Of a stretch of 64,000 bases of DNA, positions 18,009 through 26,157 are shown piece by piece (positions within the stretch are counted from its first letter, which is position 1; the number at the start of each line of letters is the position of its first letter). Both the position numbers and the translations under genes were made by a program. The notes under the pieces are model-generated. The model did no database searches. It was not told where the DNA came from and saw only the letters and a list, made by a program, of their open reading frames with translations. The DNA is from Allosaccharopolyspora coralli (GTDB lineage: Bacteria > Actinomycetota > Actinomycetes > Mycobacteriales > Pseudonocardiaceae). The stretch covers positions 4,030,001-4,094,000 of the forward strand of contig NZ_CP045929.1 in assembly GCF_009664835.1 (NCBI RefSeq), given 5' to 3'.

Positions 18009-18922
18009 CGGCTGCGGTAGTCGCGGACCGGCATGCGGGGTCCGAAGCGGGGGCGGGAGACTCCGGCGGCGTTCATGTAGCGCACCGCGCGGTGGCGGTG
18101 GCCTTCGTACGGGGCGAGGGCTTCGAGCATGCCGTCGTCGTCGAGTGGCGAGCCGGTGAGCGCGAGTCCCACGATCGTCGGCAGGTGGTAGTCGCCGATG
18201 CTCACCGCGTCCGGGTCGCCCCACGCGCGTTGGGCGACCTCCGCGGCCGTCCAGACGCCGATGCCCGGCACGTGTCGCAGGTGTCGGCGCCCTTCGACGC
18301 CGCCGAATCCCACCGCTTTCTCGAGGCTGCCCGCGACGGAGGCCGCGGCGAGCAGGGTCTTGCGGCGAGCCCCGTCGACGCCTGCCCGGTGCCACTCCCA
18401 GTCCCGGATCGCCCGCAGCTGGGTGGGGTCCGGGACCACGCGCAGCCCCTCCGGTGCGGGTCCGGGCGCGGCGGAGCCGAACCGTCGGCACAGCTCGCGC
18501 CAGGAGCGCCAGGCTTCGCGGCCGGTGACCTTCTGTTCGAGGATCGCGGCCACGAGCACGTCCCACACTCGCCTGGTCGCGCACAGCCGGAGCCCGGGTG
18601 CCGTCCGGACTCCCCGCGCGACCACGTCGTGCACCGCGTCGAACCCGTGAGCGTCGTCGGCGGCTCCGAGCAGGTCGGGCACCGTCTCCAGCACCAGCGA
18701 GGCCCCCGCACCCCACGCCCTCGCCCGGATACCGTCGGTGTCACTGGTGAGCCGCAGCGTCGCCGCGCCTCGGGCCGTGGTCGCGGTGCGCCAGTACTCC
18801 CCCGGCCCGTAGGCACAGGTCGGGTCGCCTTTGCCGCGTTGCAGCGGCGACAGCACCCGCGGCAGGTCGACGTCGTGCGGCGGCTGCCAGAGCCGCACCA
18901 GCCCGTCGTCGGAGTCCGTCAC
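18005..18922 (-). CDS. HhH-GPD DNA glycosylase (AlkA/3-methyladenine glycosylase II-like)
   Basis: Removes damaged bases in base-excision repair. The 305-residue protein has the helix-hairpin-helix LRHVPGIGVWTAAEVAQRAW followed by the GPD-loop catalytic aspartate in VSIGDYHLP, and an N-terminal domain resembling the AlkA wing. VAAILEQKVTGREAWRSW is the helix that inserts near the lesion in this family. The specific substrate (3-methyladenine or other alkylated purines) is inferred. It is separated by only 9 bp from the downstream end of the guanylyltransferase gene. Its stop codon lies within the end of a family B arm. Confidence 0.88.
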   Translation of the reverse strand: MTDSDDGLVRLWQPPHDVDLPRVLSPLQRGKGDPTCAYGPGEYWRTATTARGAATLRLTSDTDGIRARAWGAGASLVLETVPDLLGAADDAHGFDAVHDVVARGVRTAPGLRLCATRRVWDVLVAAILEQKVTGREAWRSWRELCRRFGSAAPGPAPEGLRVVPDPTQLRAIRDWEWHRAGVDGARRKTLLAAASVAGSLEKAVGFGGVEGRRHLRHVPGIGVWTAAEVAQRAWGDPDAVSIGDYHLPTIVGLALTGSPLDDDGMLEALAPYEGHRHRAVRYMNAAGVSRPRFGPRMPVRDYRSR

Positions 18923-18931
18923 GTCCTCAGT

Positions 18932-20035
18932 TCAGCAGTCCGAGGAGAACCGGATCGCACCCGGGGCGAGTTCCGCCCCGGGCCACACCCTGGCACCGTC
19001 GAGCAACTCGCACCCCGAGCCGATCACGGCGCCGTCGCCGACCACCGTCCCGCGCAGCACCACCCCGTCACCGACGATCGCGCCCGAACCGACCACAGCG
19101 TTCTCCACGACACTGCCGGCTCCGACACGTGCACCTTCGAAGAGCACGGAGCCGTCGACGCGCGCGTCGTCGGCGACCGTGCACGCGGTTCCCACGGTGC
19201 TGCCCCCGGTCACGGTGGCCCCGTCCGCGACACGGGCACCGGGCAGCACGAGTGCCTCGCCCGGCTCCGCGGGCAGCGCTGCGGACGGCGCTTCGCCTCG
19301 GACGAGGTCCCGCGAGCCCCGCACGAACGCCTCCGGCGTCCCGAGGTCGAGCCAGTACGCGGCGTCCACGTGACCTTGAATCCGGGCACCCGAGTCGAGG
19401 AGCCCTGGAAAGGTCTCTCGCTCCACCGACACCGGCCGACCTTCGGGAATCGTGTCGATCACCTCGCGGCGGAACACGTAGCACCCGGCGTTGACCTGGT
19501 CGACCGGCGGCGTGTCGGTCTTCTCCAGGAACGCGGTGACCCGCCCGTCGGCGTCGGTCGGCACACATCCGAACCTGCTGGGATCGTCGACCTTGACCAG
19601 GTGCAACGTGACGTCGGCGTCGTGCTCGCGGTGGGTGCGCACGAGCGCGCCCAGATCCACCCCGGACAGGATGTCGCCGTTGAACACGAGCACGTCACGC
19701 TCGCGGAGCCGACCGGCCACGTTACGGATCGCACCCGCGGTGTCCAGCGGCTCGTCCTCGACGACGTACTCCAGTTCGAGGCCGAGATCGGAGCCGTCGC
19801 CGAAGTACTCGGCGAACACTTCCGCCTGGTAGGACGTGCCGAGCACCACGTGACGGATACCGACGGCTCGAAGTCGTGAGAGCAAGTGGGTGAGAAACGG
19901 CACTCCCGCGGTCGGCAGCATCGGTTTCGGGGCGGAGAGGGTCAGCGGCCGCAACCGGGTGCCCTTGCCGCCGACGAGGACCACGGCTTCCGCGTCGGCC
20001 ACCTCGGCCCCGATCTCCGCCGGTCGTGGCGACAT
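18932..20035 (-). CDS. manC: Mannose-1-phosphate guanylyltransferase (GDP-mannose pyrophosphorylase)
   Basis: Makes GDP-mannose from mannose-1-phosphate and GTP; corresponds by position to Rv3264c. The 367-residue protein has the nucleotidyltransferase signature VVLVGGKGTRLRPLTLSAPK, the FNGDILSG metal motif and KTDTPPVDQVNAGCYVF. A C-terminal left-handed beta-helix follows (residues ~265-355, repeated VG.GAxV hexapeptides). ATG 20035 is preceded by GGAGGGG; the longer frame to 20458 is rejected because it runs through the divergent small gene. A different sugar-1-phosphate cannot be fully excluded. Confidence 0.88.
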   Translation of the reverse strand: MSPRPAEIGAEVADAEAVVLVGGKGTRLRPLTLSAPKPMLPTAGVPFLTHLLSRLRAVGIRHVVLGTSYQAEVFAEYFGDGSDLGLELEYVVEDEPLDTAGAIRNVAGRLRERDVLVFNGDILSGVDLGALVRTHREHDADVTLHLVKVDDPSRFGCVPTDADGRVTAFLEKTDTPPVDQVNAGCYVFRREVIDTIPEGRPVSVERETFPGLLDSGARIQGHVDAAYWLDLGTPEAFVRGSRDLVRGEAPSAALPAEPGEALVLPGARVADGATVTGGSTVGTACTVADDARVDGSVLFEGARVGAGSVVENAVVGSGAIVGDGVVLRGTVVGDGAVIGSGCELLDGARVWPGAELAPGAIRFSSDC

Positions 20036-20185
20036 TCGCCCCTCCTTCACCTGACGAACGACCTTGGGAGGAATACTCTGGCAGGGGCAGCGCCGTCGTG
20101 GGTACCGGGGCCCGCCGCACGACTCCACCCCGACGGGCAGACTTTCGGGCCGGTGCCGACCGGCGAGGCAAGGAGAGGGCACTTG

Positions 20186-20524
20186 ATGGATCCGCGCTCC
20201 CGGGCCGACGACCTGCTCGCTCGCGCGGGGGCGCGCGGCGCCTTCGTCGTCACGCCCCACAACATGACCTCGCCGATGGACGCCTCGCAGACGGTGCGCA
20301 TTCCGCGCGCCGGTTTGCCGGGCGCCGGCCAGGACCCCGAGTCGACGATCGTGATCCCCACATCGCAGGCTCATCCCGCCGAGGGGCAGGCTCCGAGCCC
20401 GGGCGCGATGTGGCCGCAAACCGATCAGCAGGGTGGCGAAGGGCCCGCGCGCGGACACGGCTCGGTCTACGCGGCGTTGACGCCTGACGAGCAGCCGGAC
20501 GAGTGGCAGTTCCCCCGGCGCTGA
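20186..20524 (+). CDS. Conserved small actinobacterial protein of unknown function
   Basis: This 112-residue protein starts at ATG 20186 with AAGGAGAG just upstream. The sequence MDPRSRADDLLARAGARGAF, the mid-protein MDASQTVRIPRAG and the tail DEQPDEWQFPRR look like a conserved but uncharacterised family of this lineage. It is polar, proline-rich and probably partly disordered, with no membrane segment. It diverges from manC across a 150-bp shared promoter region and converges on the GT2 gene 15 bp away. No function can be assigned. Confidence 0.7.
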   Translation: MDPRSRADDLLARAGARGAFVVTPHNMTSPMDASQTVRIPRAGLPGAGQDPESTIVIPTSQAHPAEGQAPSPGAMWPQTDQQGGEGPARGHGSVYAALTPDEQPDEWQFPRR

Positions 20525-20539
20525 GCCGTCTCGGCCGCG

Positions 20540-21415
20540 TCAGCGGCTCTTGGCCGCGGCCCGGATCTCCAAACGGGCGCGCACGGACAGCGCGGCCCGC
20601 AGCAGCAGGCGCAGCGGAGCCCAGCGCGGCCCGCGGTACCGGTCGGAGAGGAACCGGTAGGCGCTGCGATGGTGTTCGGTGAGCATCCGCACCGAGGCCT
20701 GCTTGGCGGAGTGACCACCGATATGCATGATTTCCGCGTCCGGCACGTAGACGTTGAGCCAGCCGACACGGTCGAGCCGGTCGCCGAGGTCGACGTCCTC
20801 GAAGAACATGAAGTAGCGGGGGTCGAACCCGTCGACGGCGTCGAAGGCCTCCCGCCGCAGCAGCACGCACGAACCGGACAGCCAGCCTGCGGTACGTTCG
20901 GTGATCTCGGCCTCCGACTGCCGGTAGGCGCTCGTCCACGGGTTCGACGGCCACACCTTGCCGAACAGGGCGTGCCCGATTCCCCGACCGAGGGAGGGCT
21001 GCAGCCGGGCTGAGGGATACACGGCCCCGTCGCGCTCCCGGATGAGCGGGCCGAGCGCTCCCGCGCGGGGCCAGCGCTTCGCCGCGTCCAGCAGTGCGTC
21101 GAGACTGCCCTGGCCCCATTCGACATCCTGGTTGGCGACGACGACCCAGCCCACGGAGTCGTCGAGGGCGGCGACACCGCGGTTGGCGGCCGAGCCGTAG
21201 CCGAGGTTGTCGCCCATCGGCACGAGCTCGACGGGCTCGCGCGCGGAGAGGCGTTCGGGCTCGCCGTCGGTCGAGCCGTTGTCGGCGAGGATCACCCGGA
21301 GTGGGCGCTCCGTGGCCTTGGCGAGCGTGTCCAGGCACGGTTCGAGAACCTCGCCGGGCGAGTAGGTCACGATGACGACGGCGAGTTCGTCGCCGTAGGT
21401 GCGCGCGTCGGTCAC
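20540..21415 (-). CDS. wbbL: GT2 glycosyltransferase, WbbL-type rhamnosyltransferase
   Basis: In relatives, WbbL transfers rhamnose to the GlcNAc-PP-polyprenyl linker that joins arabinogalactan to peptidoglycan. The 291-residue cytosolic GT-A protein has LAVVIVTYSPGEVLEPCLDT, ADNGSTDGEPERL, VVANQDVEW and the late motif RYFMFFEDVDLGDRLDRVGW, typical of the family. It starts at GTG 21415. The position next to manC and upstream of the rml genes matches Rv3265c. A different acceptor is possible because several other glycosyltransferases lie nearby. Confidence 0.85.
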   Translation of the reverse strand: MTDARTYGDELAVVIVTYSPGEVLEPCLDTLAKATERPLRVILADNGSTDGEPERLSAREPVELVPMGDNLGYGSAANRGVAALDDSVGWVVVANQDVEWGQGSLDALLDAAKRWPRAGALGPLIRERDGAVYPSARLQPSLGRGIGHALFGKVWPSNPWTSAYRQSEAEITERTAGWLSGSCVLLRREAFDAVDGFDPRYFMFFEDVDLGDRLDRVGWLNVYVPDAEIMHIGGHSAKQASVRMLTEHHRSAYRFLSDRYRGPRWAPLRLLLRAALSVRARLEIRAAAKSR

Positions 21416-21466
21416 GAATGGTCATTCTGCCGAACCCGCGCGCCCCCCGGGGCGTGGGGCCACGGT

Positions 21467-22663
21467 TCAGCGTGTCCGGCGGTGGACGAAGTGGGCGCGG
21501 GCGTAGACCTCACGGTGCTGAGTGGCGGACGCGGCCCAGCTGAACTCCTTCGCCCGCTGCTGGGCATCCGCGGACAGCACGGAGCGGCGGGCCGGGTCGT
21601 CGAGCAGGTCTACGAGCCCCCGGGCGATGTCGCAGGCTCCGACACCGCAGTAGGCGACCGCGTCACCGCCGACTTCGGGCAGGCTGAGCCGCCGCGTGGT
21701 CAGCACCGCCGCCCCGCACGCCATCGCCTCGAGCACCGGCAGCCCGAAGCCTTCGCCGATGCTCGGGTAGGCGACGACCTCGGCCCCACCGAGGAACGCG
21801 GCGAGCTGCGGAAACGGCAGATACCCGGCACGGATGACACGGATGCGGTGGGGCACCGACCCGAGCGCGTTCTCCACCTGCTCGTCCCAGCCCGGCTGGC
21901 CGGCGAGCACGAGCGCGGGAGCGTCGGTTCGTCCCTCGCACGCCTCGGCGAAACCGCGGATCAGGGCGGGTACGTTCTTGCGAGGTTCGAGCGCGCCGAG
22001 GAACGCCACGTACGGCCTGCCGTGCAGACCGAACCGGTCGCGCACCGCGGTGACCTCCCCGGGCGAGGGCGGATGGAACTGGTCGGGATCGACGCCGTGG
22101 TTCACGACCCGCATCGCACGAGGATCGGCACCGATCGAGCGGGTGAGTTCGTCGGCGGTGGCCCTGCTCGGCACGACACACAGGGTCGCTCGACGCACGG
22201 CGGTCCGGCTCCATGCGCGGAAGAACCTCGCCTTCACCGGAGAGTGCAGCGCGGGCTCGGTGAAGAACGTCGCGTCGTGCAGGGTCACCACGGATGCGGC
22301 GGAGTTCGCGAGCGGTGTCGTGTAGTGCGGGGAGTGCAGCACGTCGACGCCGAGGCGGCGGACGAGCCGGGGCAGCGTCGTCTGTTCCCAAGTGAGCCGC
22401 GCCGTGCGGGTGGAAACCGTTTCGGCGGCGGGGGCGATATGCGCGTGCGGGGCGAGGCGGTGGTAGAGCTCGGCGTCGCGCAACTGGCACGCGATGCTCA
22501 GCCGGGAACCGTCGGCGTCGAGGGCCGCGAGCAGCGAATCCACGTACCGGCCGACGCCACCACGGTCGGCGGGGACGGCCGTGGCGTCGACGAGAACGCG
22601 CGGCTCACCTCTCAGCGGGCGTTGTGGAACTGAGGCCGGTGGTCCGGTACCGCCGCCCCTCAC
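21467..22663 (-). CDS. GT4 glycosyltransferase with element-derived start
   Basis: This GT-B, family 4-type enzyme has about 398 residues. Motifs include GGVGRYVDSLLAAL near the N-terminus, a middle VAFLGALEPRKNVPALIRGF block and the donor-site EGFGLPVLEAMACGAAV with the paired glutamates. Sequence like the paralogue at 30478 begins at GEPRVLVDATAVP. Upstream of that, the frame runs into a family B element (22611-22731), so the only ATG/GTG codons (22663, 22687 region, 22720) lie inside the element. GTG 22663 is used here. Removing the element restores a GTG directly before LRGEPRVLVD. Substrate unknown; part of the envelope glycan cluster. Confidence 0.82.
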   Translation of the reverse strand: MRGGGTGPPASVPQRPLRGEPRVLVDATAVPADRGGVGRYVDSLLAALDADGSRLSIACQLRDAELYHRLAPHAHIAPAAETVSTRTARLTWEQTTLPRLVRRLGVDVLHSPHYTTPLANSAASVVTLHDATFFTEPALHSPVKARFFRAWSRTAVRRATLCVVPSRATADELTRSIGADPRAMRVVNHGVDPDQFHPPSPGEVTAVRDRFGLHGRPYVAFLGALEPRKNVPALIRGFAEACEGRTDAPALVLAGQPGWDEQVENALGSVPHRIRVIRAGYLPFPQLAAFLGGAEVVAYPSIGEGFGLPVLEAMACGAAVLTTRRLSLPEVGGDAVAYCGVGACDIARGLVDLLDDPARRSVLSADAQQRAKEFSWAASATQHREVYARAHFVHRRTR

Positions 22664-22731
22664 TTTTCTGCGGCTGGGCACGTATGACCGTGCCCTACGG
22701 GCACCAAGGACAGTTCCCAATGCACTCTCAG
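22611..22731. repeat. Element family B, copy B2 (short form, intact ends)
   Basis: This 121-bp copy has CTCAG at both ends, inner inverted repeats (GCGTTGTGGAACT and, inverted, TGCATTGGGAACT), the L-type CCGGTACCGCCGCC block and the R-type hairpin GTGCCCTACGGGCAC. The central core is deleted. It lies at the 5' end of the GT4 gene 21467-22663 and supplies its current start codon. Confidence 0.8.
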
Positions 22732-22783
22732 CACGCGAGCAGCGTACGGGCCGACGTCCCGTGCTCGTGGCGGGTTCGTCGAA

Positions 22784-23863
22784 TCAACGGGACGCGACTC
22801 GGAGGTGCAGTTGCCAGACGGCTCGGGCCGCTTGCTCCCACGTGTAGTGCGCGGCCTGCCTGCGACCCCGCTCGATCAGCGGTGCCGGGTCCCGCACCGC
22901 GTCCCGGAGCGCTTCGGCGAGCGCGGCCGTGTCACGCCGGGCAACGGTGATCCCGGCACCGCCGGTGACTTCGGCGAGAGCCGGAGCGTCCGAGTGCACG
23001 ACCGGAACACCCGCGGCCATGGCTTCGAGGACGGGCAGTCCGAAGCCTTCGGCGAGACTCGGTGCGGCGAGCACGCTCGCCTGCCGCAGCACGGCGGCGA
23101 GGTCGGTGTCGTCGACGCGCCCCAGCACGTGAAGGCGCCGCGGGTCGAGACCGTTCTCACGGGCGACGGTGTGCAGGTCGACAGCACCCCAGCCGGGTTG
23201 CCCGGCGAGAACCACGGGAAGGTCGGGCGCGGGTGTGAGCGCCATCGCTCGGACGAGATCGTCGAAGCCTTTACGCGGTTCGATCGTGCCGACGCCCAGG
23301 ACGTACCGCGCGGGGAGCCGTTCGGTCAGCGGCGACGAGGCTGCGCGGGTGAGCACGGGCGCGACGCCTTCACCGATGACCTGCACCGGGACGGTGATGT
23401 CGACGTGGGCCGCGAGCTCGTCGGCGACGGCACGCGTCGGCACCACGAGCGCAGCGGCCGAGCGGGCGGCACGGGTGACGACCTTGCGATGCCACCGGAC
23501 GCCGCGCGGAGTGAGCGTCTCGGGATGTGTCCACGGCACGGCATCGTGGACGGTGACGACCGTGCGCCCGCGTGGGGGCGCGAGCGGTGTCGGCGCATGG
23601 ACGGCGTCGCCACCGATCGCAGGCGGCAGACCGTGCTCCCACGCGCTGATCAACGCTCGACGCGGAAGACGCAGCACGCGCGGCGCTCCGATGCCGGGGA
23701 TCTCGGCTGCTCGCGGGTTCCCGCTCGCGCTGACGACGGTCGACAGTGCCCAGCCGTCGGGAACCGTCGCGGCCATCGCGCGCAACAGCTCCCGCGCGTA
23801 GCGGCCGGTTCCCCCCGGAACCGGAGCGAGCAGCTGCTCAGCCATCGCGACGACCTGCGGCAT
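22784..23863 (-). CDS. GT4 glycosyltransferase
   Basis: This 359-residue GT-B enzyme begins with VVAMAEQLLAPVPGGTGRYA; the GGTGRYA loop corresponds to the acceptor-side glycine-rich turn. It has VVTVHDAVPW, VLGVGTIEPRKGFDDLVRA and the donor-binding SLAEGFGLPVLEAMAAGVPV with the E-x7-E pair. It probably transfers a hexose or mannose from GDP- or UDP-sugar onto an envelope glycan; the exact donor is unknown. ATG 23863 starts the gene. The first 14 codons are duplicated as a relic at 24000-24037, each copy followed by a CGTGAGCC palindrome. Confidence 0.87.
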   Translation of the reverse strand: MPQVVAMAEQLLAPVPGGTGRYARELLRAMAATVPDGWALSTVVSASGNPRAAEIPGIGAPRVLRLPRRALISAWEHGLPPAIGGDAVHAPTPLAPPRGRTVVTVHDAVPWTHPETLTPRGVRWHRKVVTRAARSAAALVVPTRAVADELAAHVDITVPVQVIGEGVAPVLTRAASSPLTERLPARYVLGVGTIEPRKGFDDLVRAMALTPAPDLPVVLAGQPGWGAVDLHTVARENGLDPRRLHVLGRVDDTDLAAVLRQASVLAAPSLAEGFGLPVLEAMAAGVPVVHSDAPALAEVTGGAGITVARRDTAALAEALRDAVRDPAPLIERGRRQAAHYTWEQAARAVWQLHLRVASR

Positions 23864-23879
23864 CCGTCACCTCCCCACG

Positions 23880-23921
23880 CGTGAGCCTTTTTCGTTGCCA
23901 GAGCCACCAAAAAGACTCACG
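23880..23921. repeat. CGTGAGCC palindrome, copy C1
   Basis: A 42-bp near-perfect inverted repeat: CGTGAGCCTTTTTCGTTGC on one side and GCCACCAAAAAGACTCACG on the other. Other copies lie at 24048, 25400 and 35511. It is located just upstream of the GT4 start at 23863. Confidence 0.7.
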
Positions 23922-23999
23922 CCGTCTACCCAGGCTCTCACGATCGTCACCTCGGGCGTGCGTGATCCTCCGTGTTCCTCTCCGCACTCCGCACTCCGG

Positions 24000-24037
24000 G
24001 GCGAGCAGCTGCTCGGCCATCGTGACGACCTGCGGCA
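24000..24037 (-). pseudogene. Duplicated 5' fragment of the neighbouring GT4 gene
   Basis: On the minus strand this region encodes MPQVVTMAEQLLAP with a GTG start. It is nearly identical to the first 14 codons of the intact gene (start 23863, MPQVVAMAEQLLAP). After this the sequence diverges. Both copies are followed upstream by a palindrome, 168 bp apart (23880 and 24048), so a unit of gene start plus palindrome has been tandemly duplicated. Confidence 0.65.
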
Positions 24038-24047
24038 CCAGTACACG

Positions 24048-24089
24048 CGTGAGCCTTTGTGGTTGCTATAGCCACCGAAAAGGCTAACG
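24048..24089. repeat. CGTGAGCC palindrome, copy C2
   Basis: A 42-bp inverted repeat (CGTGAGCCTTTGTGGTTGC ... GCCACCGAAAAGGCTAACG) with a few mismatches. It follows the duplicated GT4 fragment and precedes the MFS gene at 24178. Confidence 0.65.
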
Positions 24090-24177
24090 CCGTCTCCTGC
24101 TCCGGTGATCGGCAGTCTCGTTCCCTGCAGCACGAAAAGGTTTTGCGTGGCTTCTCCGTACGGTCGAGGCTGCCGCG

Positions 24178-25404
24178 ATGGCTGCGCAGAATCGAACCGA
24201 GCCCGGGCGGACCACGTACGGCGAGGTCTTCGTCGAACCCGAGTTCCGGGTCATCGTGGTGGGCAAGCTGCTCATGCTGCTGGCCGAGACGCTGCGGACC
24301 CTCGCACTGTCCGTGCTGGTGTACAAGGCGACCAACTCGGCCTTGCTGAGCGCAGTTACTTTCGGAGCCGGTTTCATCCCGCAAGCGATCGGTGGCAGCA
24401 CGCTGACCGCGCTGGCCGATCGGCTACGGCCACGCCGGCTGCTCGTGACCTACGAGCTGCTGCAAACCGCCGTCACCGGGCTCCTGGCTGCGGCGGTGCT
24501 TCCCGTATGGACGGTACTGGTGCTGGTGGCCATGGCCGGGACCTTCGCCCCACTCCGGTCGGCCTCGACCGAGGCTCTCCTACCGGAGATCCTCGCCGGA
24601 GACCGCTACGTGCTCGGGCGCTCGATCGTTCAGACGATCTCCTCGACCATGCAGATCGCAGGTTATGCGGTAGGCGGACTGTTGTTGGCCGTTCTGTCCC
24701 CGCAGGCCGCCTTGTCACTCGCCGCAGGCAGTTATCTGCTCGCCGCAGCGATCTGGCGGCTAGGTCTGCGGAACCGCGCCGTCCGCACGCCCGATCTCAC
24801 GCTGCGGGCGACGGCCATCGAGACGTGGCGCACCAATGTCTACCTACTGCGCAGCAACCGAGACATGCGCGGCCTACTGCTGGCGTTGTGGCTGCCGATC
24901 GCGGTCATGGCCGGAGCCGAGTCCACACTTGTCGCCTACGCAGCACGCGCCGGGCTTCCCGAAGGCAGCGCCGGCTATCTCCTCGCGGCGTTGCCGGTGG
25001 GCATGGTGCTCGGAGACGTGGTGGTGGCCCGGATGTTGCGTCCTGTCACGCGCGCACGTCTGGCTCTTCCCCTCGCCCTGCTCGCTGGCGTACCACTGCT
25101 TGCCTTCGCCACACATCCCGGACTGGCCGCCGGGATGGCGCTGCTCATCTTCGAAGGAGCCTGTGTCGCCTACTCGCTGCCGCTACAGGCGGCCTTCGCG
25201 GAACTCGTTCCCGCACACCTGCGCGGGCGAGGCTTCGGCCTGTTCAGCAGCGGACTCATGACGGCCCAGGGGCTCGGCACCGTAGCCGTCGGTGTCCTCG
25301 CCTCGGCCATCGGGCCGGCATCAGCCATCGCGGTAGCGGGCGGCCTGACAGCAACGACAGTCATCGTGCTTCGACGATCGTTCACCGCCGCCTCCCATGC
25401 GTGA
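24178..25404 (+). CDS. MFS transporter
   Basis: This 408-residue major facilitator protein has about 12 hydrophobic segments. It carries the loop 2-3 motif region GGSTLTALADRLRPRRLL, a form of the GxLADRxGRR signature, and the matching late loop LVPAHLRGRGFGLFSS. This group (MFS_3/enterobactin-exporter-like) often exports small hydrophobic compounds, but the substrate is unknown. ATG 24178 follows GAGG. Oddly, its last codon and TGA stop lie inside a CGTGAGCC palindrome (25400-25441), so the C-terminus was set by the repeat. It diverges from the GT4 genes and may not belong to the glycan pathway. Confidence 0.85.
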   Translation: MAAQNRTEPGRTTYGEVFVEPEFRVIVVGKLLMLLAETLRTLALSVLVYKATNSALLSAVTFGAGFIPQAIGGSTLTALADRLRPRRLLVTYELLQTAVTGLLAAAVLPVWTVLVLVAMAGTFAPLRSASTEALLPEILAGDRYVLGRSIVQTISSTMQIAGYAVGGLLLAVLSPQAALSLAAGSYLLAAAIWRLGLRNRAVRTPDLTLRATAIETWRTNVYLLRSNRDMRGLLLALWLPIAVMAGAESTLVAYAARAGLPEGSAGYLLAALPVGMVLGDVVVARMLRPVTRARLALPLALLAGVPLLAFATHPGLAAGMALLIFEGACVAYSLPLQAAFAELVPAHLRGRGFGLFSSGLMTAQGLGTVAVGVLASAIGPASAIAVAGGLTATTVIVLRRSFTAASHA

Positions 25405-25441
25405 GCCTTTTTGGTTGCTATGACCACCAAAAAGGCTCACG
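25400..25441. repeat. CGTGAGCC palindrome, copy C3
   Basis: The best copy of the family: CGTGAGCCTTTTTGGTTGC pairs with a matching ACCACCAAAAAGGCTCACG arm around a short centre. It contains the MFS stop codon and lies between convergent genes, where it could stop transcription from both sides. Confidence 0.75.
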
Positions 25442-25486
25442 CTGCCCGGTAGCCAGGGAACGTGACCGTTGCTCGGGGGTGCGTGC

Positions 25487-26005
25487 TCAGCGCGGGTGGC
25501 GAGCCGGGTCTGCTGGTCGCTTCGTCGTCGCCTTGAGGTGCGACCAGATCCGGTGGCCGGCGACCAGGCAGAGGGCGCCGCCCAGGCCGATCGGCGCGTA
25601 CAAGAGATAGCCCCATGCCGAACTCGGCAGGAAGTCCGCCCGATACACCTCGTAGTCCGGAGCGTTGCCGCGGCCCCGGAAGCTCTCGCGCTCCACCACC
25701 TCGACAGGGCGGCCGAGATCCGCGTCGGTCAGTTGGGACCGGAGGAACTCGCGGGACTCGACCGTGCCGTCCGCCCAGGTGACCTCCGCCTCGCAGGTCG
25801 ACCACATGCCGAAACCGCGGGCGTGGAACGGACCGCCGAACTCGCAGTTCTCGGCTACGGCCACTCCCCGGTCGACCACCCGCTCGCCGTAGACGCTGAT
25901 GCCGTGAAACCCGACCGCCCAGACCGTGCACAGGATGATGCCGACCCCGACCGGCAGCATCAACACCCACCGGACGATCGAGCCACCATGTGTTTGCCGC
26001 ACCAC
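25487..26005 (-). CDS. Two-helix membrane protein of unknown function (DUF6346-like)
   Basis: This 172-residue protein has one hydrophobic helix near the N-terminus (residues ~11-32) and one near the C-terminus (~133-152). Between them is an extracytoplasmic domain of about 100 residues containing NCEFGGPFHARGFG and CEAEVTWADG, with two cysteines that could form a disulfide. The layout resembles small Pseudonocardiaceae membrane proteins that accompany type VII-like gene sets. GTG 26005 has GGAG upstream. It is the last gene of a set with a WXG100-like protein, where an immunity or accessory role is possible but only inferred. Confidence 0.68.
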   Translation of the reverse strand: MVRQTHGGSIVRWVLMLPVGVGIILCTVWAVGFHGISVYGERVVDRGVAVAENCEFGGPFHARGFGMWSTCEAEVTWADGTVESREFLRSQLTDADLGRPVEVVERESFRGRGNAPDYEVYRADFLPSSAWGYLLYAPIGLGGALCLVAGHRIWSHLKATTKRPADPARHPR

Positions 26006-26157
26006 TATCTCCTGTCGTCACGTGACGTTCTCGCGCTCGCGCCCACCGGTGCGAGTGGTAGTCCTGTTTCCGAAACGACGTCGCACTGCGGGACACACCC
26101 GTGCATCGCCATGATCCTCGTGACCACCGATCCAGCACTGGACCACGGCTGGCGCGC

